Shown here one piece after another: positions 49,885 through 59,490 of a stretch of 64,000 bases of DNA. Numbering within the stretch: the stretch's first letter is position 1; every line of letters starts with the position of its first letter. The notes below the pieces were generated by a model that saw nothing but the letters and a program-made list of their open reading frames with translations, did no database searches and was not told the DNA's origin. The position numbers were made by a program, and so were the translations under genes. Source of the stretch: Phyto melanocephala (Eukaryota; Arthropoda; Insecta; Diptera; Rhinophoridae); NCBI GenBank assembly GCA_941918925.1, contig OW799233.1:137766223-137830222 (forward strand), read 5' to 3'.

Positions 49885-49899
49885 ATATAAATCGTAAAC
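49885..49899. repeat. Right 15-bp direct repeat flanking the large palindrome
   Basis: Exact copy of 48113-48127, ATATAAATCGTAAAC. Confidence 0.75.
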
Positions 49900-50277
49900 T
49901 TTTAAAACGATTTTAAAATTATTTTTAGACAAATTGAAAATTTGTATTAACGCACTTTGGCGTTAAATTTGTATAACTTATTAGAAAATTTGCTATTAAA
50001 GTTATTTTGTAAAGTTAAATTAACGAAAAAATTTTTAATAATTATAGGAACTATACTAATAAACAAATTTTAACAAAATTAATAACCAAATTTTCAGTTT
50101 TTAATTTTTCGTAAATGCTTCTCTTTAGTTGTATTTATTTAATATTAGAGTTCACACTTCATTCGACGGTTGTCATTTGATTATTTATTGTTTAAAAAAA
50201 TACAAACTAACGGCTTAATTTTTAAAAATTATCAACAGCTTTATTAAACTTAATAAATTAATTTAATTTTCGTTTTA
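49900..50277. other. AT-rich spacer
   Basis: Possible distal TMEM26 3' UTR; an AATAAA occurs near 50059. Nothing else was recognised. Confidence 0.4.
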
Positions 50278-50376
50278 ATGAAAAAGACCGCAAAACTTTT
50301 TATTCGTTTGATCACTGCAACATCGGCAAAGGAAACATTTCACGAATCAGTCACAGATATTGAAAGTGAAATCTAA
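50278..50376 (+). CDS. Candidate 32-residue small ORF (unrecognised)
   Basis: ATG at 50278 gives MKKTAKLFIRLITATSAKET followed by a short acidic end (SVTDIESEI). The N-terminal half is basic and amphipathic, like a mitochondrial presequence. The ORF is richer in GC than its surroundings, and a stop follows in all frames soon after. I recognise no family. It could be a short mitochondrial protein, a first exon, or chance. Confidence 0.25.
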   Translation: MKKTAKLFIRLITATSAKETFHESVTDIESEI

Positions 50377-51457
50377 AATTCAGTTTTAGATAATTGTATT
50401 GAATGTTAAATTGTAGAAAAATCAGAAATTTGAACTAAATATTTTTTATACCCTTCACACAGTGAAAAAGGGTATATATAGGTTTGTCATTCCGTGTGAA
50501 ATTTCTACAATTTTGATTTCCGACCCCATAACCGACCGTCTGTCCGTGTGTATGTTGAAATCAACTTTTTGTAGCCCCCAGACATCGCTTGGACTCGGGT
50601 GAGGTATTAAAATATCAGAAATATTCGGGAGTAGATCGCTATTGAAAATCAGAAACATCGGTACATAAACAACTGAGATATGAGCAAAAACCCACGACCA
50701 CCTCGATTTTTTTTTCACAAAAACAACATTACAACAACAACATACATACATACAAACGTGTATACTGGTTAGAGAAAATGTGGCATCGAATCCCAGCTGA
50801 GCAAAAAAAAAATTTTTTTTATTTTTTTTTTAAATTTTTTTTTATTTTTATACCCGCCACCAAAAAAATGGTGGGGGTATATTCATTTTGTCATTCCGTT
50901 TGTAACACATCGAAATATCCATTTTAGACCCCAGAAAGTATATATATTCTGAATCAGGGTTTGATTTGATGACGATCTAGCTATGTCCGTCCGTCTGTCC
51001 GTCTGTTGAAAGCACGATAGAGGTCGCACCGAAAAAGCTAGGGGGCTCAAATTTTGCCAGAATCTTTCTTATAGACAAGGTTTGTTTGGTATTGAAAATG
51101 GGCTAAATCGGAATATTAGGAAGAGAGTTATAGCTCGAAAAGCAAGAGTAGGTCGAAAAAACCGTGTCCTTCGAACATCGAATAAAATGGAATTGTGTCC
51201 AAACGCCTTAACGGAGACTCATGAAACTTCGAATATATATTTCCTACGTAAAAACAATATTTTTCCCCGAAAATTATCTAAATCTATGCATTAGGAGAGG
51301 AGTTATCGATCAAAATGTACGAAAATTTATACCGCACAGTGTATTTTTCGGTATATTTAAAAACAAAAACGTCATAAAAGCAACAAAATTGAATGTACGA
51401 CTCTGAAATTTTGCGCACTTTGCTTTTTGGTGAGAGGCTTTTCTGTAACGGAAAATC

Positions 51458-52340
51458 AATGTGCCACGCCCACTTTTACGCCCACCTCCCATATAACGTT
51501 TTACTCAAAATTCATATAATTTCTCTATTAATAAAGATTTTGGAATTATAAAGGGCTATATTGAAACTCCTAAGTTATACTCATTCGCAAAAATAACTTT
51601 GACACGCCTACTATAACGCCCACTTTTCACGTTACAAACCGTTAATGTAATTTAAAAGCTCATAAAACCGCCAAAATAAGAGGTATGATGATCAAATTTG
51701 CTACGTATATCCCCCTCGGCATTGTCATTGCTATGCCAGAAAATTAAGGTGCCACGCCCACTTTTACGCCCACCTCCCATATAACGTTTTAACTAAAATT
51801 CATATAATTTCTCTATTAATAAAGATTTTGGAATAACAAAGGGCTATATTGAAACACCTAAGTTGTACTCATTCGCAAAAATAACTTTGACACGCCTACT
51901 ATAACGCCCCCTTTTTACGTTATAAGCGGTTAATGTAATTTAAAAGCTCATAAAACCGCCAAAATAAGAGGTATGATGATCAAATTTGCTACGTATATCC
52001 CCCTCGGCATTGTCATTACTGTGCCAGAAAATTAAGGTGCCACGCATACTTTTACGCCCACCTCCCATATAACGTTTTAACTAAAATTCATATAATTTCT
52101 CTACTAATAATGATTTTGGAATAATAAAGGGCTATATTGAAACACCTAAGTTGTACTCATTCGCAAAAATAACTTTGACACGCCTACTATAACGCCCAGT
52201 TTTCACGTTATAAACCGTTAATGAAATTTCAGAGCTCATAAAACCGCCAAAATTAGAGGTATGATGATCAAATTTGCTACGTATATCCTTCTAATCAATG
52301 ATATTGTTGTGCCAAAAAGTTTAGGTGACACACCCACTTT
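51458..52340. repeat. ~287-bp tandem repeat array inside family B copy B1
   Basis: Three well-matched units start at about 51461, 51750 and 52037 with GTGCCACGC followed by TACTTTTACGCCCACCTCCC or a close variant, and a diverged fourth starts at about 52322. Each contains GGGCTATATTGAAACACCTA, TTTGACACGCCTACTATAAC and GAGGTATGATGATCAAATTT. Copy B2 carries the same array in inverse orientation. Confidence 0.85.
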
Positions 52341-52480
52341 AACGGTTTATCTTAAATTCATGTAATTTCTCTATTGACAAAGTTTTTGGGAAAATAAAGG
52401 ACTATATTGAAATATCTAAGTTGTATTTATTAGCAGAAACTTTATTGACACGCCTACTTTAATGCCCACTTTCATTGAAA

Positions 52481-53752
52481 GACTACATTTACAAAAGCAT
52501 TTTAGTAGCATATCGAACTTATAAAGGGTGGTTACATTTTAAGGGCCGATGTTGATTTTAAATAAAACACAAATTATTTAAGAAATTTTTATCATTTCTT
52601 TTAATAATGATAATATTTGTATGGTTCAATTATGTATTTAACAAAATATCGGCCAAATGGCCCCCCATCCTTGGCGCCACTCCTCTATCTGATGGTCCGA
52701 ATTTTCAATGATAGTGTTGATGTTCAATTGTTGGGCATGATGATGAGGCGAGGTTGACTGCTCTTTTGCCACACTATCGCAAAAACCAGCAGTGGTTCCC
52801 ATTCAACGAACTAAGAAGGCATTCACAGATTTTCTAATATTTTATACAGACCTGTTTTGCAGAAATTTAAATATTTTTTACAATTCTCCCGATTGTGGAC
52901 GAATTTGAACGATTATGTTGATCAAAAGAATTACGAAGTGCACAAAATGCATTTTGATTTGAACGCCCATTTTTATAAAAAACCTGAATAACTTTAAAGC
53001 GTTGCTCATTTGCGTATCTTTCCACGGATCAAATTGAGTAAGTTTGAAATTGAGAAATGTCAAGTGAAATGCAGAAAACAAGTTTAAAGACTAGGTGTAG
53101 TTCACCTTCAACATGGGACTACATTTACAAAAGCATTTTAGTAGCATATCGAACTTATAAAGGGTGGTTACATTTTAAGGGCCGATGTTGATTTTAAATA
53201 AAACACAAATAATTTAAGAAATTATTATCATTTCTTTTAATAATGATAATATTTGTATGGTTCAATTATGTATTTAACAAAATATCGGCCAAATGGCCCC
53301 CCATCCTTGGCGCCACTCCTCTATCTGATGGTCCAAATTTTCAATGATAGTGTTGATGTTCAATTGTTGGGCATGATGATGAGGCGAGGTTGACTGCTCT
53401 TTTGCCACACTATCGCAAAAACCAGCAGTGGTTCCCATTCAACGAACTAAGAAGGCATTCACAGATTTTCTAATATTTTATACAGACCTGTTTTGCAGAA
53501 ATTTAAATATTTTTTACAATTCTCCCGATTGTGGACGAATTTGAACGATTATGTTGATCAAAAGAATTACGAAGTGCACAAAATGCATTTTGATTTGAAC
53601 GCCCATTTTTATAAAAAACCTGAATAACTTTAAAGCGTTGCTCATTTGCGTATCTTTCCACGGATCAAATTGAGTAAGTTTGAAATTGAGAAATGTCAAG
53701 TGAAATGCAGAAAACAAGTTTAAAGACTAGGTGTAGTTCACCTTCAACATGG
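52481..53752. repeat. 636-bp tandem duplication
   Basis: 52481-53116 and 53117-53752 are direct copies with only a few differences (for example near 52576 and 53335). Each begins GACTACATTTACAAAAGCAT, which is family B sequence, and runs on into the MITE, so the duplication boundary lies inside an already nested structure. Confidence 0.92.
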
Positions 53753-53775
53753 GCCCTTAAAATTTAATCACTCTC
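52524..53775. mobile_element. Non-autonomous mariner-type element, internally duplicated
   Basis: AAGGGTGGTTACATTTTAAG at the left and CTTAAAATTTAATCACTCTC at the right are imperfect inverted ends flanked by TA (52522-52523 and 53776-53777). The uninterrupted family B copy near 21870 supports TA as the insertion site. No transposase; the 67-codon frames at 52878-53081 and 53514-53717 are identical because of the duplication. Confidence 0.7.
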
Positions 53776-54351
53776 TACAAAGAAAGTGATACATATTTTA
53801 TTATAAAGAGATTATTCCATAGCGATTAACAAAATAATAAATATTGTGCTTTAAATGTACACAAAATTGGTGGTGGGTATAAAAGATTCGGCACAGCCGA
53901 ATATAGTGCTCTTACTTGTTTTTTTTTTTTATTTTTTTTTATTTTATTAATTTTTATTATATTTTTTTTTTTTTAATATTTATTATATATATTTTAATAT
54001 TTTTAAAAAAAATTTTTTTTTTAATTTTTTTTTTAATTTTTTTTTTTTTTTTTTTAAATACATATGTACGTAAATTTATAATCTTACAATGGGATGTTTT
54101 TATATATGTATGTTTTTTATATGTATGTACGTATATCATATGGAATGGTGATACAAACTACTGTTATTGCATGACTTCACGTTGTGAAGGGTATATAAGA
54201 TTCGGCACGGCCGAATATAGCGCTCTTACTTGTTTATTTTGCAATCAGTGACTAGAGTTATTAAAACCGGTTTCTAAATTATTCTAAAAACCGATTTCTT
54301 TATAATAGGTAATTCATCGTGAGGTTTGATTTATAATGTAAAATAACACAG

Positions 54352-54998
54352 ATAGGGTTAGGTTAGGTTAGGTTGAAAAGGAGGGGCACTAAAAGCCCAA
54401 ACCCATGACAGGTATACACTTATGCCCAGTTGGCATGTTGTGCGCTCCATGTGGAAACCGGAATTCCCAATTTAAAACCATAATCATAATTTCCCATAAA
54501 TAAATATCGGACTAGTTCAAAAACTCTCCTCAATGTAATTCCTTATGGATCTCTAGTTTGAGTTCCCCAGGTACTCTAAATTCGGCATAGTATCCACTGT
54601 AAAATTTTCGCGTCTAATATGCCCAAACGCAGGACAATGACAAAGATAGTGTATCAAAGTCTCATCCTCTTCCTCGCATGCTCTGCACGTTGTCTCTTCA
54701 GACAGTTTCATGCGAGCTAGATGAGTTCTCAACTCCGTATGACCTGTAATCACACTGGTTAGTCTCATAAGTGTTGGTCTATTCAGTCTCAGATTTTCCA
54801 TTTCCATTTCTCAAGATTTGGGTCACCCCATAGTATTCTTATCACCTTACCGACATCAGCGCTTTGCCATTTTCTGACATGTTCCTCCATCGCCCAACGT
54901 TTAAGTTCATCCTTAAATCGTTTAAGGGGTTTGGCGTTCCCCAAAGTTTTAGTACTCAGAAGAGCTCCCGTTTGGATAATTTGTCGGCTAAAACACAT
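54352..54998 (-). pseudogene. LINE 3'-end relic with zinc motif (I/LOA-type)
   Basis: Minus-strand frames read ADKLSK at the RNase H end, LKRWAMEEHVRKWQSADVGK, IRILWGDPNLEKW, RLTSVITGHTELRTHLARMK and CRACEEEDETLIHYLCHCPA. The last is the C-x2-C-x..-H-x4-C zinc-like cluster that ends many fly LINE ORF2 proteins. The 3' UTR (GGGTTTGGGCTTTTAGTGCC) ends in AACCT repeats at 54374-54354. It is the same family as 38635-39605. A mariner relic abuts its 5' end exactly within the ADKLSK region. Confidence 0.85.
54358..54374. repeat. (TTAGG)3 tract at LINE 3' terminus
   Basis: TTAGGTTAGGTTAGGTT on the plus strand, i.e. AACCT repeats at the 3' end of the minus-strand LINE. TTAGG is the ancestral insect telomere repeat, lost as a telomere in Diptera. 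Confidence 0.85.
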
Positions 54999-55057
54999 AT
55001 AAATTTGAAAGTAAATTTAAAATTTTTATTTTCGATTGAAAGAACAATTTATGACAT

Positions 55058-55700
55058 TCACTGTTTGTAAATTATATCATGTAAATGTTGGACACGGCTT
55101 CTTTCGAGCATGGCGACAAAAGCGTCAATCGTATCTGGCTTATTTCTAAAGACCTCAGACATTACATATTCCCAGAGAAAATAGTCCGAATGTGCGAAAT
55201 AGGTAGCCAATTTACCATAGCAAAACATAAAATAAAGTGCTGACCAAAATGATTTCTCAACAAGTAGCATCGTCTTGTTGAAACTGCAGTTGACCGAGAC
55301 CATGTGCTTAAATTTCACTAAGCATACAGTCTGTTAACATGGTGCGATAACGGTTACCATTTACGCTAACATTCTGATTTGCCCAATTTTTTAATAAATA
55401 TGGAACAATGATTCCACCAGCCCATAAACCATACCATACCCTTGTTTTAAATGGATAAAATTGTAGCTCTTGGTACTCTTTGGGTTGCTCATCAGCCATT
55501 GAGCAATGAAATGAAATGTGCTTCATAACTTAACAAAATTCCGCATTAAAGCACCGAAAAAACGTTTCTCACAGAACACTGTTTTTCGTATTACAGTTGA
55601 ACAATTTGGAGACGCTGTTGTGGTATGAGTCTTTCCATGATGACTTGCCAAACGATACTGAATAAAAATATGAAAGCAGGTAGATATGAGTCATGCTTGA
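55058..55700 (-). pseudogene. mariner-like transposase relic
   Basis: Minus-strand pieces: TVFCEKRFFGALM; WYGLWAGGIIVPYLLKN with NVSVNGNRYRTMLTDCML (equivalent to the FHAGGIIGPYFFKN...VNGDRYRTMI block at 57560-57670); and HSDYFLWEYVMSEVFRNKPD followed by TIDAF, equivalent to the third catalytic block. The second catalytic aspartate block is lost and stops interrupt. It lies next to the LINE relic, which it probably invaded. Confidence 0.82.
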
Positions 55701-56079
55701 GCTGTCAGAAAGGCGTATTGTAAATAAATCTCACGATGAATCTCCTAATATTTTTCCGAGTTCTTCAAACCGTTTTTTTTTTTTAGTTTTTGTGAATAGT
55801 TTGATTCGCTTTATACATATGTTTAATTTTGCATTATATATAAAAACTAAGTGTTTGAATAATTAATCAAACCGTATAAGAATGAAAGTAGAATAGAATG
55901 ACGATCTACATATACTGTATATGATATACAAACGTAAGTAAAGATGGATTTGGCAAGCAAATGACCAAATTAGTAGTTAGGAAATGAACACCAAGGGGAT
56001 TTAGGCGATAACTATCAACTGGGATCCTTGACGAAGCACTGGTCGAGGCTTACGGGTGTTTCTTTCTTAATGACTGCTT
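55701..56079. other. AT-rich spacer
   Basis: No feature recognised. Confidence 0.45.
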
Positions 56080-56263
56080 CTAAAAGTTGATTTCAACCAA
56101 CACACGGACAGACGGACAGACGATCTGGGCTTAATCGACTACTCTATACATAAGATTTCAGAAAATATATACTTTATGGGGTCGGAAATGAAAATTGTAG
56201 AAATTACAAACGGAATGACAAAGCTATATATACCCTTGTGCACCACAGGTGAAGGGTATAAAA
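56080..56263 (+). repeat. Dispersed repeat family A, 3'-end fragment (GTGCACCACAGGT subtype)
   Basis: Contains CACACGGACAGACGGACAGA, ATACTTTATGGGGTCGGAAA and ends ACCCTTGTGCACCACAGGTG then AAGGGTATA. The terminal phrase equals that of the first body in copy A3 and differs from the CACTGTGTGAAGGGTATA subtype. Confidence 0.75.
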
Positions 56264-57232
56264 ATAACTAAAACTTCTTTGTATGTACTATGTGTGTATG
56301 TAAGTATGTATGTACGTATAATTTTTTTAATTTATAAAAACCAGACACTGTAAAAATTAAATTAATTAAAAATTCCAAAATACCCCAAACCTACTGATAT
56401 AAATTTTTAAATACGTAATGACTCTGTAATACGCACATTTATGTATATATACTTTTTCTGTATAATAAACATTATTGTAGATACATCTGGTTACCTTAAT
56501 CGCACAACCTCAAACTTTGGGCAAAAAGCTTTTAGTATTTATAAAAATACTACTCACAGACGTTTCAACATTAGTTGTGCGTGAGAAATCAAACAAGTGG
56601 GAAGTGGATTGATACGTAGTTTGTTTATTTTCTTTATTTTTGTATTTACATGCACATTTATATCAACAAGTTTTATTTTAAATCACATCTACTAAAAGTA
56701 TAATAAAAAATTAATTGTTTTTTTTTAATAAAAGTATTTAAAAAATTTACTATTTAGTTAAAAAAAAATATAAAAATATATATAAAAAAAAATAGTGATA
56801 AATCCTTATGAATGAAAAGCTCAAAACTACAACAACAACCAGATGTAATAATAAATAGAAAATTGAACGCAACGATCAACAATCAAACAAAATTAATAAC
56901 AAAACAAAAGCAGTTTTTGTTTTATGTGGATTAATTTAATCATTTAAGTATCATTCTTGCTGTTGTTGTTTTTATTATAATTTATGTAAATATAATACAT
57001 ACATATGTATGTACCTGTGAGTGTGTGTGATTACTTTTTGTGATAACTAATTAAAATTATGGAAAAAAAAAATAAATAAAAAAAAACTACGCAGAAATTT
57101 ACATATTTACCCCCATTTACAAATGTACATGTACTTGAACCAATTTGTTTGTCAACATGCCAGTGATGCCGCTGGGTTACATTTGTTATACACACACATT
57201 TTTCGTAACTTTTAACCCTATATGTGATAATA
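56264..57232. other. AT-rich intergenic DNA
   Basis: Includes a TACATATGTATGTA patch near 57000. No gene supported. Confidence 0.5.
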
Positions 57233-58152
57233 AAGGGTGTTTTTTTAAGCCCGATAGAACTTGAAATTGTAAAAAATAACACAAAAAATTAAATTGTAAT
57301 CAAAATTTTTTTTTTATTCGAAAGATCAATACGTGACATTAACATTTGAAAATGATTTCGGGCATATGGGCACCGCGGCTGTTCTTGACGAAGCGCATTC
57401 TGGACGTCCAATTTTATCGCAAAATTGTGTTCAGCGATGAGGCGCATTTTTGGCTTAACGGGTTTGTTAATAAGCAAAATTGCCGCATATGGAGCGAGAC
57501 CAATCCACAAGAGACCCTACAGACTCCATTACATCCAGAAAAATGCACCGTTTGGTGCGGTTTTCACGCTGGTGGCATCATCGGACCTTATTTCTTCAAA
57601 AATGAGGCCGGAGCTCGCGTTACGGTCAATGGAGATCGTTACCGCACCATGATCAATGATTTTTTGTTTGAAAATATGGATGACATTGATCCGGAGGAGA
57701 TGTGGTTTCAACAGGATGGCGCTACGTGCCATACGGCGAACGCAACCATCGACTTATTGAAATCAAAATTTGGCGATAAGTTGATTTCGGGAAATGGACC
57801 AGTCAATTGGCCTCCAAGGTCGTGCGATTTGACACCTCTCGATTATTTCCTGTGGGGCTACGTGAAGTCACTGGTTTATGCTGATAAACCAGCAACAATT
57901 GACGCCTTGGAGGCCAGCATTGTTCGTGTTATTCGTGACATACGGCCAGCAGTGCTCGAAAAGTGGCCCAAAATTGGACGTCCAGAATGCGCTTCGTCAA
58001 GAACAGCCGCGGTGCCCATATGCCCGAAATCATTTTCAAATGTTAATGTCACGTATTGATCTTTCGAATAAAAAAAAAATTTTGATTACAATTTAATTTT
58101 TTGTGTTATTTTTTACAATTTCAAGTTCTATCGGGCTTAAAAAAACACCCTT
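57233..58152 (+). mobile_element. mariner-type element with 183-bp inverted ends made from its own 3' end
   Basis: 57233-57415 and 57970-58152 are near-perfect inverted copies, starting AAGGGTGTTTTTTTAAGCCC and flanked by TA (57231-57232 and 58153-58154). The right arm is the natural 3' end of the transposase gene (ASRGGH-type ending, here KNSRGAHMPEIIFKC) plus the 3' UTR. The left arm is the same sequence flipped, replacing the gene's promoter and N-terminal DNA-binding half. The element is therefore a 920-bp deletion derivative with a foldback-like structure. Confidence 0.88.
57412..58046 (+). pseudogene. Tc1/mariner-type transposase, C-terminal catalytic part
   Basis: A DDE transposase that would cut and paste DNA at TA sites. 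Visible blocks: FYRKIVFSDEAHFWLNGFVN with the first catalytic Asp, KQNCRIWSETNPQE, FHAGGIIGPYFFKNEAGARV, MWFQQDGATCHTANATIDLL with the second Asp, NWPPRSCDLTPLDYFLWGYV with the third Asp, then VYADKPATIDALEASIVRVI. I count 36 residues between the second and third Asp. One base is missing near 57964 (GAAAAGTGGCC), shifting the frame. The next frame then ends NWTSRMRFVKNSRGAHMPEI and IFKC, stop at 58044-58046. The N-terminal helix-turn-helix half is absent. Confidence 0.88.
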
Positions 58153-59490
58153 TACTTATAATTTCAATATTTTGACCTTAATTTTGTAACATTTCATACC
58201 AGCAACAATATAAAATAATATGTATCAATCCCGTCATTGGTATTATTATCTTAAGGGCAGGGATTGCTGGTTTTTTAGTTTTTAGGAATTTTACATTTTA
58301 CATTTTTAGGAACCTTTGATAAATAAGAAAAAAAAATTATTACTAATATATCCATAAATATACGCAATAAATCATGCAGGGGAAAAAGTATAACTAATAT
58401 TGGAATTAAACGCTGAAATAACAATTACAAATAACTAATGTTTTTAGTTTTTGACAGTAATTATAATATTGTTAGTTTTAGGTATTCTATAATCAAAAAA
58501 AAAAAAGATTATATTAGCCTTTTGTCACCAAAACAAAAGAATTTTTCTATGGAACTAAGTACATCCATCATAAGAGATTTTTATTTTAAATCTACATTGT
58601 TCTCTTTTACCAAAACCTTAAAAACAAACAAACAAAAATATATTTGTTGGTGCAATCTAAACAATGTGGCATCCCTAATTTTATTCTTACATGGTGGATT
58701 CAAATATACATACGCTTAGAATGAAGATCTTGTTTATGTTTCTATTTGAAGTTAGACAATTTAAAACAGAGCAATATAAAATATATTTATTTTTTTTTTA
58801 TATACGATGTTTAACAGAAATTTAAAAAAAAACATAATTATTCTTTGTTAAATTTTTTTATAATTTTTTTTTTCTACTGACCTTTTTGTTATTAATGGAA
58901 AAATTAAAAATAAATAAAAAAAACAAACTAGTTCAATTATTTTAAAGTGTTACTAAGAGTGTTTAATCGACATCAATTATAGTGATAATAATTACATACA
59001 TATGTATGTATGTATGTACATAAAAAAGTTTAAAACTATTTTGTGATAAAAATATTTATTTTGTTGTTCAGTTTTTTATTATCCGTATCTTCACTATTAT
59101 ATAAAAATAGAGTGCCATATAAACAAATAAAAAAACACATCATGTTTCCAAATGACTGTCAATTTTACAACTTTATATGAAACACATTGCAATGTAGGTA
59201 TGATAAATAAAAACTAAATTTAAGAAATTAAAATAACATTAAAGTGCAAAATAGTAATTCCACCGTTTATTTTTCATATTCCGGCAACCGAATTTTCGTA
59301 AGTACTTTAAAAATAAAAAAAAAACTTTGTATTATTTAATTTTTTTTAATTTTTTTAATATAAAAGAAAAAGTTTTCTCCAGTTTTTTTATTAATCTAAA
59401 ATCATTATAAAATTTTATATATTCTTATCTTTTTTTTTGCTTTTTTCAATGAATTTAATCGAACTCCGACAAGAGCACGCCCCTAGTTAA
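58153..59490. other. AT-rich intergenic DNA
   Basis: Includes a palindromic TACATATGTATGTA microsatellite at about 58994-59021. No gene was supported; plus frame 58438-58719 has no motif. Confidence 0.5.

Larger units (their letters stand above)
50849..53920 (-). mobile_element. Dispersed repeat family B, copy B1, nested in family A
   Basis: Starts TATACCCGCCACC/GGTGGGGGTAT and carries ATGTCCGTCCGTCTGTCCGT and CACGATAGAGGTCGCACCG. It then runs through tandem blocks and ends GGTGGTGGGTATAAAAGATT, the CGGCACAGCCGAATATAG hairpin and CTCTTACTTGTT. That terminus is nearly the same as that of family A although the bodies differ. It contains the mariner-type MITE at 52524-53775. Confidence 0.83.
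50447..54233 (-). mobile_element. Dispersed repeat family A, copy A4, split by a nested insertion
   Basis: The left part (50447-50848) begins with the ATACCCTTCACACAG...GGGTATA hairpin and the body in the same orientation as copy A2. The right part (53921-54233) is the T/A-rich segment followed by GGGTATATAAGATTCGGC and GCTCTTACTTGTTT. Together they equal one complete element, interrupted in its T-rich segment by a family B element. Confidence 0.85.

Noticed and set aside
51458..52340. Regular ~287-bp repeats considered as a CRISPR array or satellite
   Set aside because: Units are contiguous diverged copies without spacers and also occur inside copy B2, so they belong to a dispersed element.
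52878..53717. Two identical 67-codon minus-strand frames
   Set aside because: Identical only because of the 636-bp duplication; no recognisable motif.
57289..57510. Minus-strand frame ending LSNKKKILITI, identical to a plus-strand frame at 57878-58096
   Set aside because: Both come from the 183-bp inverted arms of the mariner derivative; neither is the transposase frame.
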